From NCBI GenBank assembly GCA_963827725.1, contig CAWHBM010000001.1, forward strand, positions 1,054,001 through 1,118,000: a stretch of 64,000 nt of DNA. The letters are read 5' to 3'. The notes beneath the pieces were generated by a model. It had not been told where the DNA came from, searched no databases, and worked only from the letters and a program-made list of their open reading frames with translations. The position numbers were made by a program, and so were the translations under genes. The stretch's first letter is position 1. Every line of letters begins with the position of its first letter. This stretch comes from VAXT01 sp963827725 (GTDB lineage: Bacteria > Actinomycetota > Thermoleophilia > Gaiellales > Gaiellaceae). Of the stretch, positions 16,012 to 24,913 are shown in pieces.

Positions 16012-18618
16012 TCAGGCGGAGGAGAGTACGTAGTCTGCGACCTCGTCGAGGGTCATTGCCCCGCCCTCCGCCGAGGCTCGCTCCCAGCTTTCCGGGTCGC
16101 ACTCCGCTTTCACGCGCTCGATGACCTCCTGGTAGTCAAGAGATTCGGCTCCATCGGGTGCGAGAAGCGAGAGGTGGACTGCGCCTGCGGCCGCGAGCCG
16201 GAGAGCCCGCGCCGTGTCCCCCGTGGCCGTTGCGATGCAGGCGAGGCCGAGGATCGCCTCCACCGCGGCTAGCTTCATGCCGAGTTCCTGTGCGAGGCGC
16301 AGGCTTTCCCGTGTGTGTGCGCCTGCCGCCTCCCATCGCTCTTCGCGGTACCCGACCTGGCCGAGCCCTGCGAGCGCGCCCAGGATCTGCCGTTTGTCTC
16401 CGAGCGCGGTGGCGATCTCGGCCGACTCGGCGAACATGGTGGCGGCCTTCGTGGTCTTTCCCTCCTGGAGCGCCATCCTGGCAACGTTGATGAGCGACAG
16501 GGCGATTCGCGAGAGATCGCCGATCCGGCGGCGCACCTCCAGGCTCTCCTCGAAGTAAGTCGCCGCCCGCTCGTTCTCTCCGACCGTCGCCATCACCAGG
16601 CCGAGGTTGTTGAGCGCGATCGCGAGCACGAAGTCGTCACCTGCTCCGCGCGCGAGAGCGACCGCTTCCTCGCCCATTGCTACCGCCGCCCGACGATCGG
16701 GCGTGCTTCTGGTCTCGGCCCGCATGGCGCTGAGGACGGAGGCGGCGATCGCGGCCGTCCCGATAGCTCCGACCTCCTTCGCGCACGCAAAGCCAGCCTC
16801 GAGCAGGGCGAGTCCCTCCTCCTCTTCGTTTTGCTCGCATGCGAGGTAGCCGGCGCCGTAGAGGAGGTGGGCGCGGGCCTCCGACGGCTCATCTGGGGAA
16901 ACGTCGAGCGCGCTGCGCATCCGGCGGCGGGCTTCTGTGACGTGGCCGTGCATGTACCAGAACAGCCACAGCGTCCCCGCCAGCCTCACCTCGCCGTCGA
17001 CATCGCCGTGGTCGGAGAACCAGTCGAGGCTTGACCGGAGGTTTTCGTGCTCGTCCTCCATTCGCTGCAGCCACGAAGCCTGCTCGGCTCCTCTCAGGAA
17101 CGGCTCGGCCTCCTCGGCGAGCGCGAGGAACCACTCCGCGTGCCGGCGACCGATCGCGTCGGCGTCGTCCGAGGCCGCGAGGCGCTCGCGGGCGAACTCC
17201 CCGATCGTCTCCAGCATCCAGAACCGTTCTCCGGTCCGCCGCACAAGGCTCTTGTCGACCAGCGACTGCAGCCTGTCGACGTCGGCCTCGACGATCTCCC
17301 CGGCCGCGTCCAGCGTACAGCCGCCCAGGAAGACCGACAGGCGCGCGAACAGCTGCTTCTCGTCGTCGGCGAGTAGGTCGTGTGACCACTCGATCGTTGC
17401 GCGAAGCGTGTGCTGGCGCGCTTCCGCATCGCGGCCGCCTTTCAGGAGATCGAGGCGCTGGGCGAGCCGGGCCACGATCTGCGGCGGGGTGAGCACACCT
17501 GTGCGGGCCGCGGCGAGCTCGACGGCGAGCGGGAGGTTGTCGAGGCGGCGACAGAGGTCGGCTGTCGTCTCGTCGGAATCAAGCCCACTCCGCTCACGGA
17601 AAAGCGTCACAGCATCCGGCTCGGCGAGGGGCGGCACGGGGTAGTCGACTTCGCCTCGCACACGGAGCCGCTCGCGGCTGGTCACGAGCAGATGGAGGTT
17701 TGGGCAGACCTCGACGAGCGAGGCGAGGTCGGGTGCAACTTCGATGACCTGCTCCAGGTTGTCGAGCAGGAGCAGCATCTCCCGCTCGCCGATGTGGTTG
17801 GCGAGACCGTTTTTCGCGCCTAGGGTTTCCCCGACCGTTTCGAGGACAAGTTTCGGGTCACGCAGCACCGCAAGGCCGATCCAGAACAGGCCGGCCTTGA
17901 ACTCGCCGACCAGCTCCGAAGCCGCCTCGATCGAGAGCCGCGTCTTGCCCGACCCGCCCGACCCGCTCAGTGTGACGAACCGATGTCCGCGCACCAGCTC
18001 CGCTACCTCAGCTGTCTCCCGCTCACGCCCGACGAACGAGGACGCCGGCCGGGGCAGATTCGTATTGGAGATCGTCTTGAGGGGTGGAAAGCGCTCCTCG
18101 CCGAGTTGGAAGATCCCCACCGGCTCGGCGAAGTCCTTCAGCCGATGCTCGCCGAGGTCGGTCACGCCGCCGTCCAGCAACGCCCGCGTTGCCGCCGACA
18201 ACAGCACCTGGCCACCGTGCCCTGCGGCCGCGATTCGCGCACCGAGATGGATGTCCTCGCCGACGTAACCCTCCCCCGTCAGAAGCGCCTCGCCGGTGTG
18301 CAACCCCATTCGGATCCGGATCAGACCGGGCTCGAGCGCGAGATTCGCCGCCGCCACAGCAGCGACCGCCGCCCGCGCATCGGCAAACACGTAGAAGAAC
18401 GCGTCACCCTGTGTGTCCACCTCGACACCGCCCTCGGCGGAGAAGATCGTGCGAAGCACTCGCCGGTGCTCTGCCAGCGCATCCGCGTACGCCTCCGCCC
18501 CGAGCTCCTGCAGCAGCGGCGTCGACCCCTCGACGTCCGTGAACAGGAAGGTGACGGTCGCGCTCGGGAGCTTGCGCCGCATGCCAGGATGATCGCCCCC
18601 CGCGGATCCTGAGTCCAT
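16012..18618 (-). CDS. Adenylate/guanylate cyclase-ATPase-TPR regulator
   Basis: 868 residues if the ATG at 18618 is used; ATG 18582 (MRRKLPSATVTFLF) is an alternative. Domain 1 (about 15-170) is a class III nucleotidyl cyclase: TFLFTDVEGSTPLLQELG with the metal Asp, and VDTQGDAFFYVFADARAAVA with the second Asp. Domain 2 (about 210-500) is a STAND/NB-ARC-like ATPase with Walker A SGSGGSGKTRLS and MLLLLDNLEQVIEVAPDLAS as Walker B. Domain 3 (about 530-868) has TPR-like helical repeats, for example ALNNLGLVMATVGENERAAT. The architecture matches the COG3903-type predicted ATPases. It lacks the LuxR domain sometimes seen at the end. It stands alone, divergent from rluB; the signal and output are unknown. 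Confidence 0.85.
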   Translation of the reverse strand: MDSGSAGGDHPGMRRKLPSATVTFLFTDVEGSTPLLQELGAEAYADALAEHRRVLRTIFSAEGGVEVDTQGDAFFYVFADARAAVAAVAAANLALEPGLIRIRMGLHTGEALLTGEGYVGEDIHLGARIAAAGHGGQVLLSAATRALLDGGVTDLGEHRLKDFAEPVGIFQLGEERFPPLKTISNTNLPRPASSFVGRERETAEVAELVRGHRFVTLSGSGGSGKTRLSIEAASELVGEFKAGLFWIGLAVLRDPKLVLETVGETLGAKNGLANHIGEREMLLLLDNLEQVIEVAPDLASLVEVCPNLHLLVTSRERLRVRGEVDYPVPPLAEPDAVTLFRERSGLDSDETTADLCRRLDNLPLAVELAAARTGVLTPPQIVARLAQRLDLLKGGRDAEARQHTLRATIEWSHDLLADDEKQLFARLSVFLGGCTLDAAGEIVEADVDRLQSLVDKSLVRRTGERFWMLETIGEFARERLAASDDADAIGRRHAEWFLALAEEAEPFLRGAEQASWLQRMEDEHENLRSSLDWFSDHGDVDGEVRLAGTLWLFWYMHGHVTEARRRMRSALDVSPDEPSEARAHLLYGAGYLACEQNEEEEGLALLEAGFACAKEVGAIGTAAIAASVLSAMRAETRSTPDRRAAVAMGEEAVALARGAGDDFVLAIALNNLGLVMATVGENERAATYFEESLEVRRRIGDLSRIALSLINVARMALQEGKTTKAATMFAESAEIATALGDKRQILGALAGLGQVGYREERWEAAGAHTRESLRLAQELGMKLAAVEAILGLACIATATGDTARALRLAAAGAVHLSLLAPDGAESLDYQEVIERVKAECDPESWERASAEGGAMTLDEVADYVLSSA

Positions 18619-18657
18619 AGTCAGCCCTTGCGCTGCCAACAACGCGAAAATCCTGGA

Positions 18658-19350
18658 ATGCGGCTGAACGCCTACCTGGCTCGCACCGGTGTCGCTTCCC
18701 GGCGTGGGGCTGACGAGCTGATCAAGTCCGGGCGCGTGCGGGTGAACGGCGTGCGCGGCGAGCTGAACACGTTCGTCGAGAAGGGCGACGTCGTCGACCT
18801 CGACGGGCGCTTGCTCGTGCCGCAGGAGCTCGCGTACGTCCTCCTCCACAAGCCGCCGGGCGTCGTCACGACCGCGCGCGACCCGCATGGCCGGCCGACC
18901 GTCGTCGGGCTCGTCGAGCACGAGGCGCGCGTCCTCCCGGTCGGGCGGCTCGACGCGGACACGACCGGTGCGCTCCTGCTCACGAATGACGGCGACCTCG
19001 CGCATCGGCTCGCGCACCCGCGCTACGAGGTGGACAAGGTCTACGAGGCAGACGTCGAGGGCGAGCCGTCAGACGAGTCGCTTGCCGCGCTCGAAGCAGG
19101 CGTAGAGCTCGACGAGGGCCGCACCGCGCCTGCGCGCGTCCGCAGGCTCGCGCCCTCCCGCATCGAGCTCACGATCCACGAAGGTCGCAAGCACCAGGTG
19201 AAGCGGATGCTCGAGTCGGTCGGCCATCCAGTCAGCCGCCTGCACCGAAGCCGCTACGCGGGGCTGACGGTCGACGACCTGGAGCCCGGGCAGTGGCGTG
19301 AGCTCGCGGACGCCGAAGTCACCGCGCTGCGTGAACTGACTCGCCGTTAG
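18658..19350 (+). CDS. rluB: Pseudouridine synthase, RluB/RsuA family
   Basis: 230 residues. An S4 RNA-binding domain (MRLNAYLARTGVASRRGADE, KSGRVRVNG) is followed by the catalytic domain with GRLDADTTGALLLTNDG, whose Asp is the nucleophile, and by IHEGRKHQVKRMLESVGHPV, typical of the family. In most bacteria with this architecture the target is 23S rRNA U2605, hence the symbol; RsuA-like activity on 16S rRNA cannot be ruled out from sequence. It lies next to scpAB at a distance, as in many genomes (scpA-scpB-rluB), here separated by two minus-strand genes. Confidence 0.88.
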   Translation: MRLNAYLARTGVASRRGADELIKSGRVRVNGVRGELNTFVEKGDVVDLDGRLLVPQELAYVLLHKPPGVVTTARDPHGRPTVVGLVEHEARVLPVGRLDADTTGALLLTNDGDLAHRLAHPRYEVDKVYEADVEGEPSDESLAALEAGVELDEGRTAPARVRRLAPSRIELTIHEGRKHQVKRMLESVGHPVSRLHRSRYAGLTVDDLEPGQWRELADAEVTALRELTRR

Positions 19351-20330
19351 AGCCGGACGAAGCCCATGCGCTCGTACATCGCCTCGAGTGTAGGGGCACT
19401 CGCCTCGCGCGCCTTCTCTGCGCCCACGCCCAGCAGCCGCCGCAGCTCGCCCTCGTCGGCACGCAGCTCCTCGTAGCGCTGCTGAATCGGAGCCAGTAGC
19501 TCCACGACGGCCTCCGCCACCCCTTCCTTGAACGCGCCGTAGCCCTCGCCGGCGAACTGCGACTCGACGTCGGGGATCGATCGCCCGGTCACAACGGCCA
19601 TGATCTCGATCAGGTTCGACACGCCGGGCTTGTCCTGAGGATCGTGGCGCACCTCGGTTCCCGAGTCGGTGACCGCGGTCTTGAATTTCTTCCGCACGAC
19701 ATCCGGCGGATCGATCATGCGCACGACGCCCTGAGGAGCGCCTCGCGTCGTCGACATCAGCCGCTCCGGCTCCTGCAGGTTCTTGATGCGGGCGCCCTCC
19801 TCGGGAAAAACACCCTCAGGCACCTTGAACGTCTCCCCGAAGCGACCGTTGAACCGCTCGGCGATGTTCCGGGCAAGCTCGAGATGCTGGCGTTGGTCGT
19901 CTCCGATCGGGACGATGTCGCTCTGGTAGAGGAGGATGTCGCCGGCCATGAGAACCGGGTAGTTGAGCAGCCCGGCGGAGACGAACTCCTGCTCGTCGGC
20001 CCGCTCTTTGAACTGGGTCATCCGCCTCAGCTCTCCGAAGCTCGCGACGGCGCCGAGCAGCCAGGCGGCCTCCGCGTGTGCGATGACGTGGCTCTGGACG
20101 AAGACGGTGGAGCGATCCGGGTCGAGCCCGGTAGCGAACAGCCAGGCGCCGACAGCGAGCGTCGACTCGTTCAGCACCTCCGGCTCGAACGGTGTCGTGA
20201 TCGAGTGGAGATCCACGACACAGAAGAACGCGTCGCCCTGCTCCTGGGTCGCAACGTACTGGCGGAAACCGCCGCTGTAGTTGCCGAGCGTCTTGTCGCC
20301 GGAGGCTCGGATGCCCGAGAAGATGCGCAT
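19347..20330 (-). CDS. trpS: Tryptophanyl-tRNA synthetase, last gene of the trp operon
   Basis: 327 residues, class I aminoacyl-tRNA synthetase. The first signature is SGDKTLGNYSG (TxGN version of HIGH). The second, normally KMSKS, reads RLMSTTRGAPQG, so the usual first Lys is Leu; a KMSTT variant is familiar in actinobacterial TrpRS but the Lys-to-Leu change is odd. Other blocks (QSHVIAHAEAAWLLG, YPVLMAGDILLYQSDIVPIG, GDDQRQHLELARNIAERFNG) are standard. It starts 7 bases after the trpA stop codon, so it should be cotranscribed with trpEGD(CF)BA and controlled by the same attenuator. No second trpS is in this window. Confidence 0.9.
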   Translation of the reverse strand: MRIFSGIRASGDKTLGNYSGGFRQYVATQEQGDAFFCVVDLHSITTPFEPEVLNESTLAVGAWLFATGLDPDRSTVFVQSHVIAHAEAAWLLGAVASFGELRRMTQFKERADEQEFVSAGLLNYPVLMAGDILLYQSDIVPIGDDQRQHLELARNIAERFNGRFGETFKVPEGVFPEEGARIKNLQEPERLMSTTRGAPQGVVRMIDPPDVVRKKFKTAVTDSGTEVRHDPQDKPGVSNLIEIMAVVTGRSIPDVESQFAGEGYGAFKEGVAEAVVELLAPIQQRYEELRADEGELRRLLGVGAEKAREASAPTLEAMYERMGFVRL

Positions 20331-20337
20331 CAGCCGA

Positions 20338-21045
20338 TTATGCGGGGACAGTGGCGTCGATTGCGGTCCTCAGCGAGGCGACGTAGTCGCGCAACGCCTG
20401 GGGCCCTTCCTCGGCGACCTCGATTGCCCGGGAGCCGACGACGATCCCGTCGGCCAACTCCGAGGCTGCACGCGCGTGTTCCGGCGTCGCGATCCCGAAG
20501 CCGGCGTAGAGCGGTAGGTCCGTGATTGATCTGGCCCGGGAGACAAGGCCCGCGAGATCGGGAGAGAGGAAATCGCGGGGCCCGGTCGTCCCGGTGAGCG
20601 TGACGAGGTAGAGCCAGCCGTCTGTTTGCTCGGCGGCCAGGCGTAACCGCTCGTCGGTGGAAGTCGGCGCCACGAGCTGGATGCGACGAAGCTCGGGCCG
20701 CTCGCCGACGGGGAGGTCGGCGACGATCAGGCTCGTCGCGCCCGCGGCCTCCGCGTCGGCGGCGAAGCGCTCGTAGCCGTAGGCCTCGAGGAGCGAGGCA
20801 TAGGTCATCGGCACGAGCGGGACGTCGACGCGCTCGCGTACAGCCGCCAGACACTCGAGGCAGGCCGCGGTACGCATGCCCGCGGCGAGCGCGCGCTCAG
20901 CGGCCCGCCGGATGACCGGGCCGTCGGCGAGAGGATCGGAGAACGGAAAGCCGAGCTCGATGAGATCGGCGCCGCCCTCGACCGCCGCCTCGGCTAGCTC
21001 CGGGGTCTCGGCGCCGGACATCAGGTAGACGACGAGGCGCTTCAC
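20338..21045 (-). CDS. trpA: Tryptophan synthase alpha chain (short N-terminus)
   Basis: 235 residues, about 25-30 shorter than usual. The catalytic Glu and Asp are present in LIELGFPFSDPLADGPVI, and the phosphate-binding end of the barrel in YAGFGIATPEHARAASELAD. From GTG 21045 (VKRLVVYLMSGAETPELAEA) the usual N-terminal helix is missing. An in-frame extension overlaps the trpB tail but has no plausible start. It cleaves indole-3-glycerol phosphate and channels indole to TrpB. It overlaps trpB by 4 bases. Confidence 0.92.
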   Translation of the reverse strand: MKRLVVYLMSGAETPELAEAAVEGGADLIELGFPFSDPLADGPVIRRAAERALAAGMRTAACLECLAAVRERVDVPLVPMTYASLLEAYGYERFAADAEAAGATSLIVADLPVGERPELRRIQLVAPTSTDERLRLAAEQTDGWLYLVTLTGTTGPRDFLSPDLAGLVSRARSITDLPLYAGFGIATPEHARAASELADGIVVGSRAIEVAEEGPQALRDYVASLRTAIDATVPA

Positions 21046-22154
21046 AGCCCCACGACCTCGGCAAGATCCTTGTCGCCACGCCCGGAGAGGCACAGGACGA
21101 CGACCTCGGCATCGAGCTTCTTCACGTGCGCGAGCGCGTGCGCGGGCTCGAGTGCCGGGATGATCCCCTCGGTGCTTGCGAGCCGGCGAAACGCCTCGAG
21201 CGCTTCGGCGTCGCCGACCGAGACGTACTCCGCGCGGCCGGAGTCGCGCAGGAAGGCATGCTCCGGGCCGACGCCGGGATAGTCGAGCCCGGGTGCCGAC
21301 GAGTGGGCGTCGAGCACCTGTCCGTCTTCGTCGGCAAGCAGCGACGAGCGCGCGCCATGAAGCACTCCGGGGCGCCCGTGAACGAGGCTCGCCGCGCCGT
21401 CGGCTTCGACCCCGACCAGGCGCACGTCGTCGTCCAGGAACGCCGAGAAGAGCCCGATCGCATTCGAACCGCCGCCGACGCAGGCAACCGCGGCGTCGGG
21501 AAGCCTTCCTTCAGCCTCGAGGATCTGCTCGCGGGCCTCGATGCCGATCACGGATTGCAGCTCGCGGACGATCTCCGGGTACGGGTGCGGCCCGACGCAT
21601 GAGCCGATGAGGTAGTAGCTCGACTCGACGGTCGCGAGCCAGTCGCGGACGGCCTCGCTCGTTGCCTCCTTCAGCGTCTGCGTGCCGAACTCGACCGGCC
21701 GCACCTCCGCGCCGAGCAACCGCATGCGCTCGACGTTCGGGCGCTGGCGGCGCATGTCCTCGGCGCCCATGTGCACGACGCACTCGACGTCGAAGCGTGC
21801 GCAGACGGTTGCGACGGCGACGCCGTGCTGGCCGGCTCCCGTCTCGGCGACGATCCGCTGCTTGCCGAGCCGTTTTGCGAGCAGCACCTGGCCGAGCGCG
21901 TTGTTGAGCTTGTGCGCGCCCGTGTGCAGGAGGTCCTCGCGCTTGAGGAAGAGCCGCTTGCCGGGCACGAAGCGCTGCGCGAGCGTGAGCGGAGTCGGCC
22001 GGCCTGCATAGGTATGGAGGAGCCCGTCGAGCTCCGCGCGGAATGCCTCGTTCGCGCGCGCAGTGGCCCAGGCCGCGGCCAGCTCGTCGAGTGCAGGGAC
22101 GAGCGTCTCGGGCACGTAGCGGCCGCCGTAGGCTCCGTAGAGGCCGACGCTCAC
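21042..22154 (-). CDS. trpB: Tryptophan synthase beta chain
   Basis: 370 residues from GTG 22154. The PLP-binding Lys is in LLHTGAHKLNNALGQ, the phosphate loop in CVGGGSNAIGLFSAF, and the substrate region in AETGAGQHGVAVATVCARF. N-terminal YGAYGGRYVPETLVPALDEL is the usual start. It is a standard TrpB1, paired with TrpA. GTG overlaps the TGA of the upstream trpCF reading frame (TCGTGAGC), so translation is coupled. Confidence 0.95.
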   Translation of the reverse strand: MSVGLYGAYGGRYVPETLVPALDELAAAWATARANEAFRAELDGLLHTYAGRPTPLTLAQRFVPGKRLFLKREDLLHTGAHKLNNALGQVLLAKRLGKQRIVAETGAGQHGVAVATVCARFDVECVVHMGAEDMRRQRPNVERMRLLGAEVRPVEFGTQTLKEATSEAVRDWLATVESSYYLIGSCVGPHPYPEIVRELQSVIGIEAREQILEAEGRLPDAAVACVGGGSNAIGLFSAFLDDDVRLVGVEADGAASLVHGRPGVLHGARSSLLADEDGQVLDAHSSAPGLDYPGVGPEHAFLRDSGRAEYVSVGDAEALEAFRRLASTEGIIPALEPAHALAHVKKLDAEVVVLCLSGRGDKDLAEVVGL

Positions 22155-23335
22155 GAGCGCACCGCCTCGACGAATGCTTGGATGCGCCCGGCGTCCTTGA
22201 TCCCGGGAGAGACCTCGAGCTGCGAGCTCGCGTCGACGGCCCACGGGTGGACGGCTTCGATCGCTCCGCGCACGTTCTCTGGCGAGAGCTTCCCAGCGAG
22301 CACGAGCCGGCCCGTGATCTGGGCCGCATCCGCGAGGTGCGACGGGTCTTCCTGCTCCCACGGGAGATCGGCGACCTGCGCGACGGGCACGCCGTCACGG
22401 AGAAGGACAGCATCGCGGCTGCGGTGGCCGTTCTCGCGCGCGTAGAGCTGGACGAGGTCGGCCGGCGCATCCTGCAGCTCGCCGACGAGAACCGCCACCG
22501 AGAGCATCGTCTCCGGGACGGCGAGCACTCGGTCGGCACGACGCGGGCTCTCCGCGGCGAGGATGAAGCCTGCGAGGTCGGCACCTGCCTCGGCCGCCGC
22601 GCTCACGTCTTCCTCGCGCGTCAGCCCACAGACCTTGACGAGTGGGCGGGCGAGCGAGCTCGCGCAGCTTCTGGCCGGGATCCTTCGCGCGCATGAGCGC
22701 GGAACCGACGAGCACGGCATCGGCTCCCGCGAGCTCAGCCGCGGCAGCGTGGGCGCGCGATTCGATGCCGCTCTCCGCGACGATGACCTTTTCGACTTAG
22801 CGACAGTCTGTTGCAAGTCGAAGAGGCGCTGCGCGACGAGGCCGAGCTTGGCTCCACGGTCGATTCGAACGTTGTCGAGGTCCCGTGCGTTGATCCCGAT
22901 GAGGTCGGCTGCGAGCGCGATCGCTCGCTCGAGCTCGGGCGCCGAATGGGCCTCGACGAGTGGGTCGAGTCCGAGGCGGCAGCGGCAGCCATGAGCCTGC
23001 GCGGCGAGCCGATCGTCGAGATCGCGCAGGAGGAGCAGGACGGCGTCGGCTCCCGCTGTGCGCAAGGAAGCGAGCTCGGACGGGTCGCTGAAGAAACCCT
23101 TCGCCAGGATCGGCAGGCGCAGTTGCCGAGCGTGCGGCGACGAGATCCTCCGCGGAGCCGCCGAACCGCTCGTCGACGAGCACCGAGAGCGCCGCGGCTC
23201 CAGCCCGCTCGAAGTCCCGCGCGAGCGGTCGCGGGGTCAGCATCGGGCCGGAGATCGCCCGCCGACGGAGAGCGGCGCTTGATCTCGGCGATTCCGGCGA
23301 GGCCAGGCCCGCCGAGTGCGTCCCGTGAATCTCAC
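22151..23335 (-). CDS. trpCF: Fused indole-3-glycerol-phosphate synthase/phosphoribosylanthranilate isomerase (several frame breaks)
   Basis: The TrpC part is readable in pieces: AEIKRRSPSAGDLRPDADP, ALSVLVDERFGGSAEDL, ILAKGFFSDPSELASLRTAG, LIGINARDLDN, VIVAESGIESRAHAAAAELA and ADAVLVGSALMRAKDPGQ. TrpF follows directly: LVKVCGLTREEDVSAAAEAG, then DLVQLYARENGH and a C-terminal DASSQLEVSPGIKDAGRIQA, the family's DxSSGxE...GxKD equivalent. Single-base repairs are needed near 23320, 23226, 23117, 22975 (pair), 22798 and 22650. No start codon or SD lies near the start of TrpF, so after repair one continuous TrpC-TrpF protein of about 390 residues is most likely, as in Escherichia coli; in many bacteria the two genes are separate. 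GTG 23335 overlaps the trpD stop. Confidence 0.75.
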
Positions 23336-24356
23336 GCCGCCGCCTTTGCCTGCGTGAACGCAATCAGCTCCTCCAGGCGTGCGCCTGCGGCACCCGAGTC
23401 GATCGGCCTCTGTGGCAGCGGCGAGACCCTCGCGGAGATTGCGCGCGTGGCCCGAGGCGGCGATCGCACCGGCGGCGTTCAGCAGCACTGCGCTGCGTGC
23501 TCCTCCGTTGGCGCCCTCGAAGACCGAGCGGATCTTTCGCGCGTTCTCCTTCGGAGAGCCGACCGCCGAGGTCGGCGGGATCGCAGCGCGGCACGCCCAG
23601 GTCGAGCGGATCGATCTCGCGCCGTCGCACGCGCCCGTTTGCCACCTCGCAGACGAGGTTCGGCCCCGTGGGCGAAAGCTCGTCGACCCCACCGGCGCCA
23701 TGGACGACGAACGCGCGATTGGCTCCGAGACGGTTGAGGACCGTAGCGATCACCGGTACGAGCTCCGGCGAGTACACGCCGACGACCTGTGCGCGAGCGC
23801 CGGCCGGGTTCGTGAGCGGGCCGAGCACGTTGAAGACCGTGCGCGTTGCGAGGTCACGCCGAACGGGCGCTGCGTGGCGCATGGCCGGGTGGTGCGTGGG
23901 AGCAAAGAGGAACCCGAAACCGAGCTCATCGATCGAGCGGGCGACGCGCTTGGGCGTGAGATCGAGGTCGAACCCGAGCGCCTCGAGCACGTCCGCCGAG
24001 CCGGACGAAGACGAGACCGCGCGGTTGCCGTGCTTCGCGACCCCGGCGCCGGCTGCGGCCGCGACGAGCGCCGCTGCAGTCGAGATGTTGAACGTCCCGG
24101 TGCCGTCGCCGCCCGTTCCCGCGGTGTCGACGAGGTCGTCCCGCTTGGGCGAAACGGCGAGGACATGGTCGCGCATCGCCTCGGCGCAGCCGGTGATCTC
24201 GTCGGCGGTCTCGCCCTTCATCCGCAATGCGATCAGGAAGCCGCCGATCTGCGCCTCCGTCGCGCGGCCGCGCATGATCTCGTCCATCACATCGCGCGCC
24301 TCGTCTTGTTCGAGGTCGTGCCCGTCGAGGATCCGCGCCAGCGCTTCCCGGATCAT
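23332..24356 (-). CDS. trpD: Anthranilate phosphoribosyltransferase (two frame breaks)
   Basis: About 340 residues after repair. The PRPP-binding motif DTAGTGGDGTGTFNISTAAA, then KHGNRAVSSSSGSADVLEAL and FNVLGPLTNPAGARAQVVGV, are all conserved. One extra base at 23561 and one at 23404 shift the frame; in the repaired reading the C-terminus is GARLEELIAFTQAKAAA, stopping at TGA 23332-23334. ATG 24356 has a strong GGAGG 4 bases upstream and overlaps the trpG stop. It transfers phosphoribosyl to anthranilate, the second step of the pathway. Confidence 0.9.
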
Positions 24357-24913
24357 GCTGCCTCCAGAAAGTTCTTTGCGAGATCTCGTCCGAGGGGCGT
24401 CAAGATCGACTCGGGGTGAAACTGGACGCCGTCGACCCGCAGCTCGCGGTGCCGGACGGCCATCACCTCGCCGTCCGCGGTGGTTGCCGAGACCTCGAGC
24501 GAGTCCGGCACGCGGGTTGCCGCCAGCGAGTGGTAGCGGCCTGCCTCGAACTCGTCCGGAAGCCCGTGGAAGAGCCCACGCCCGTCGTGGCGCACGGCAG
24601 CGGCCTTGCCGTGGACGAGCGTGCGGGCGAGGCCAACCTCGCCGCCGAAGGCTTCGACGATCGCCTGGTGTCCGAGGCAGACGCCGAGCGTGGGCACGCG
24701 TGGCGCGAGTCGCTCGATGATCTCGAGCGTTGCGCCCGACTCGCCGGGCCGTCCGGGGCCGGGTGAGATCACGAGCTTCGACGGAGCTAGCCGTTCCGCT
24801 TCGTCCGCGTCCAGCTCGTCGTTGCGGCGAACGCAGACCTCGGCGCCGAGCTCCTCGAAGAGATGGGCGAGGTTGTAGGTGAAGCTGTCGTAGTTGTCGA
24901 TCAGGAGGATCAC
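24353..24913 (-). CDS. trpG: Anthranilate synthase glutamine amidotransferase subunit
   Basis: 186 residues from GTG 24913 (VILLIDNYDSFTYNLAHLF). The class I amidotransferase triad is visible: Cys in TLGVCLGHQAIVEAFGG, and His and Glu in GVQFHPESILTP. ISPGPGRPGESG is also standard. It supplies ammonia from glutamine to TrpE. In many bacteria this subunit also serves PabA; whether it is shared here is unknown. It overlaps trpE by 4 and trpD by 4 bases. Confidence 0.93.
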   Translation of the reverse strand: MILLIDNYDSFTYNLAHLFEELGAEVCVRRNDELDADEAERLAPSKLVISPGPGRPGESGATLEIIERLAPRVPTLGVCLGHQAIVEAFGGEVGLARTLVHGKAAAVRHDGRGLFHGLPDEFEAGRYHSLAATRVPDSLEVSATTADGEVMAVRHRELRVDGVQFHPESILTPLGRDLAKNFLEAA

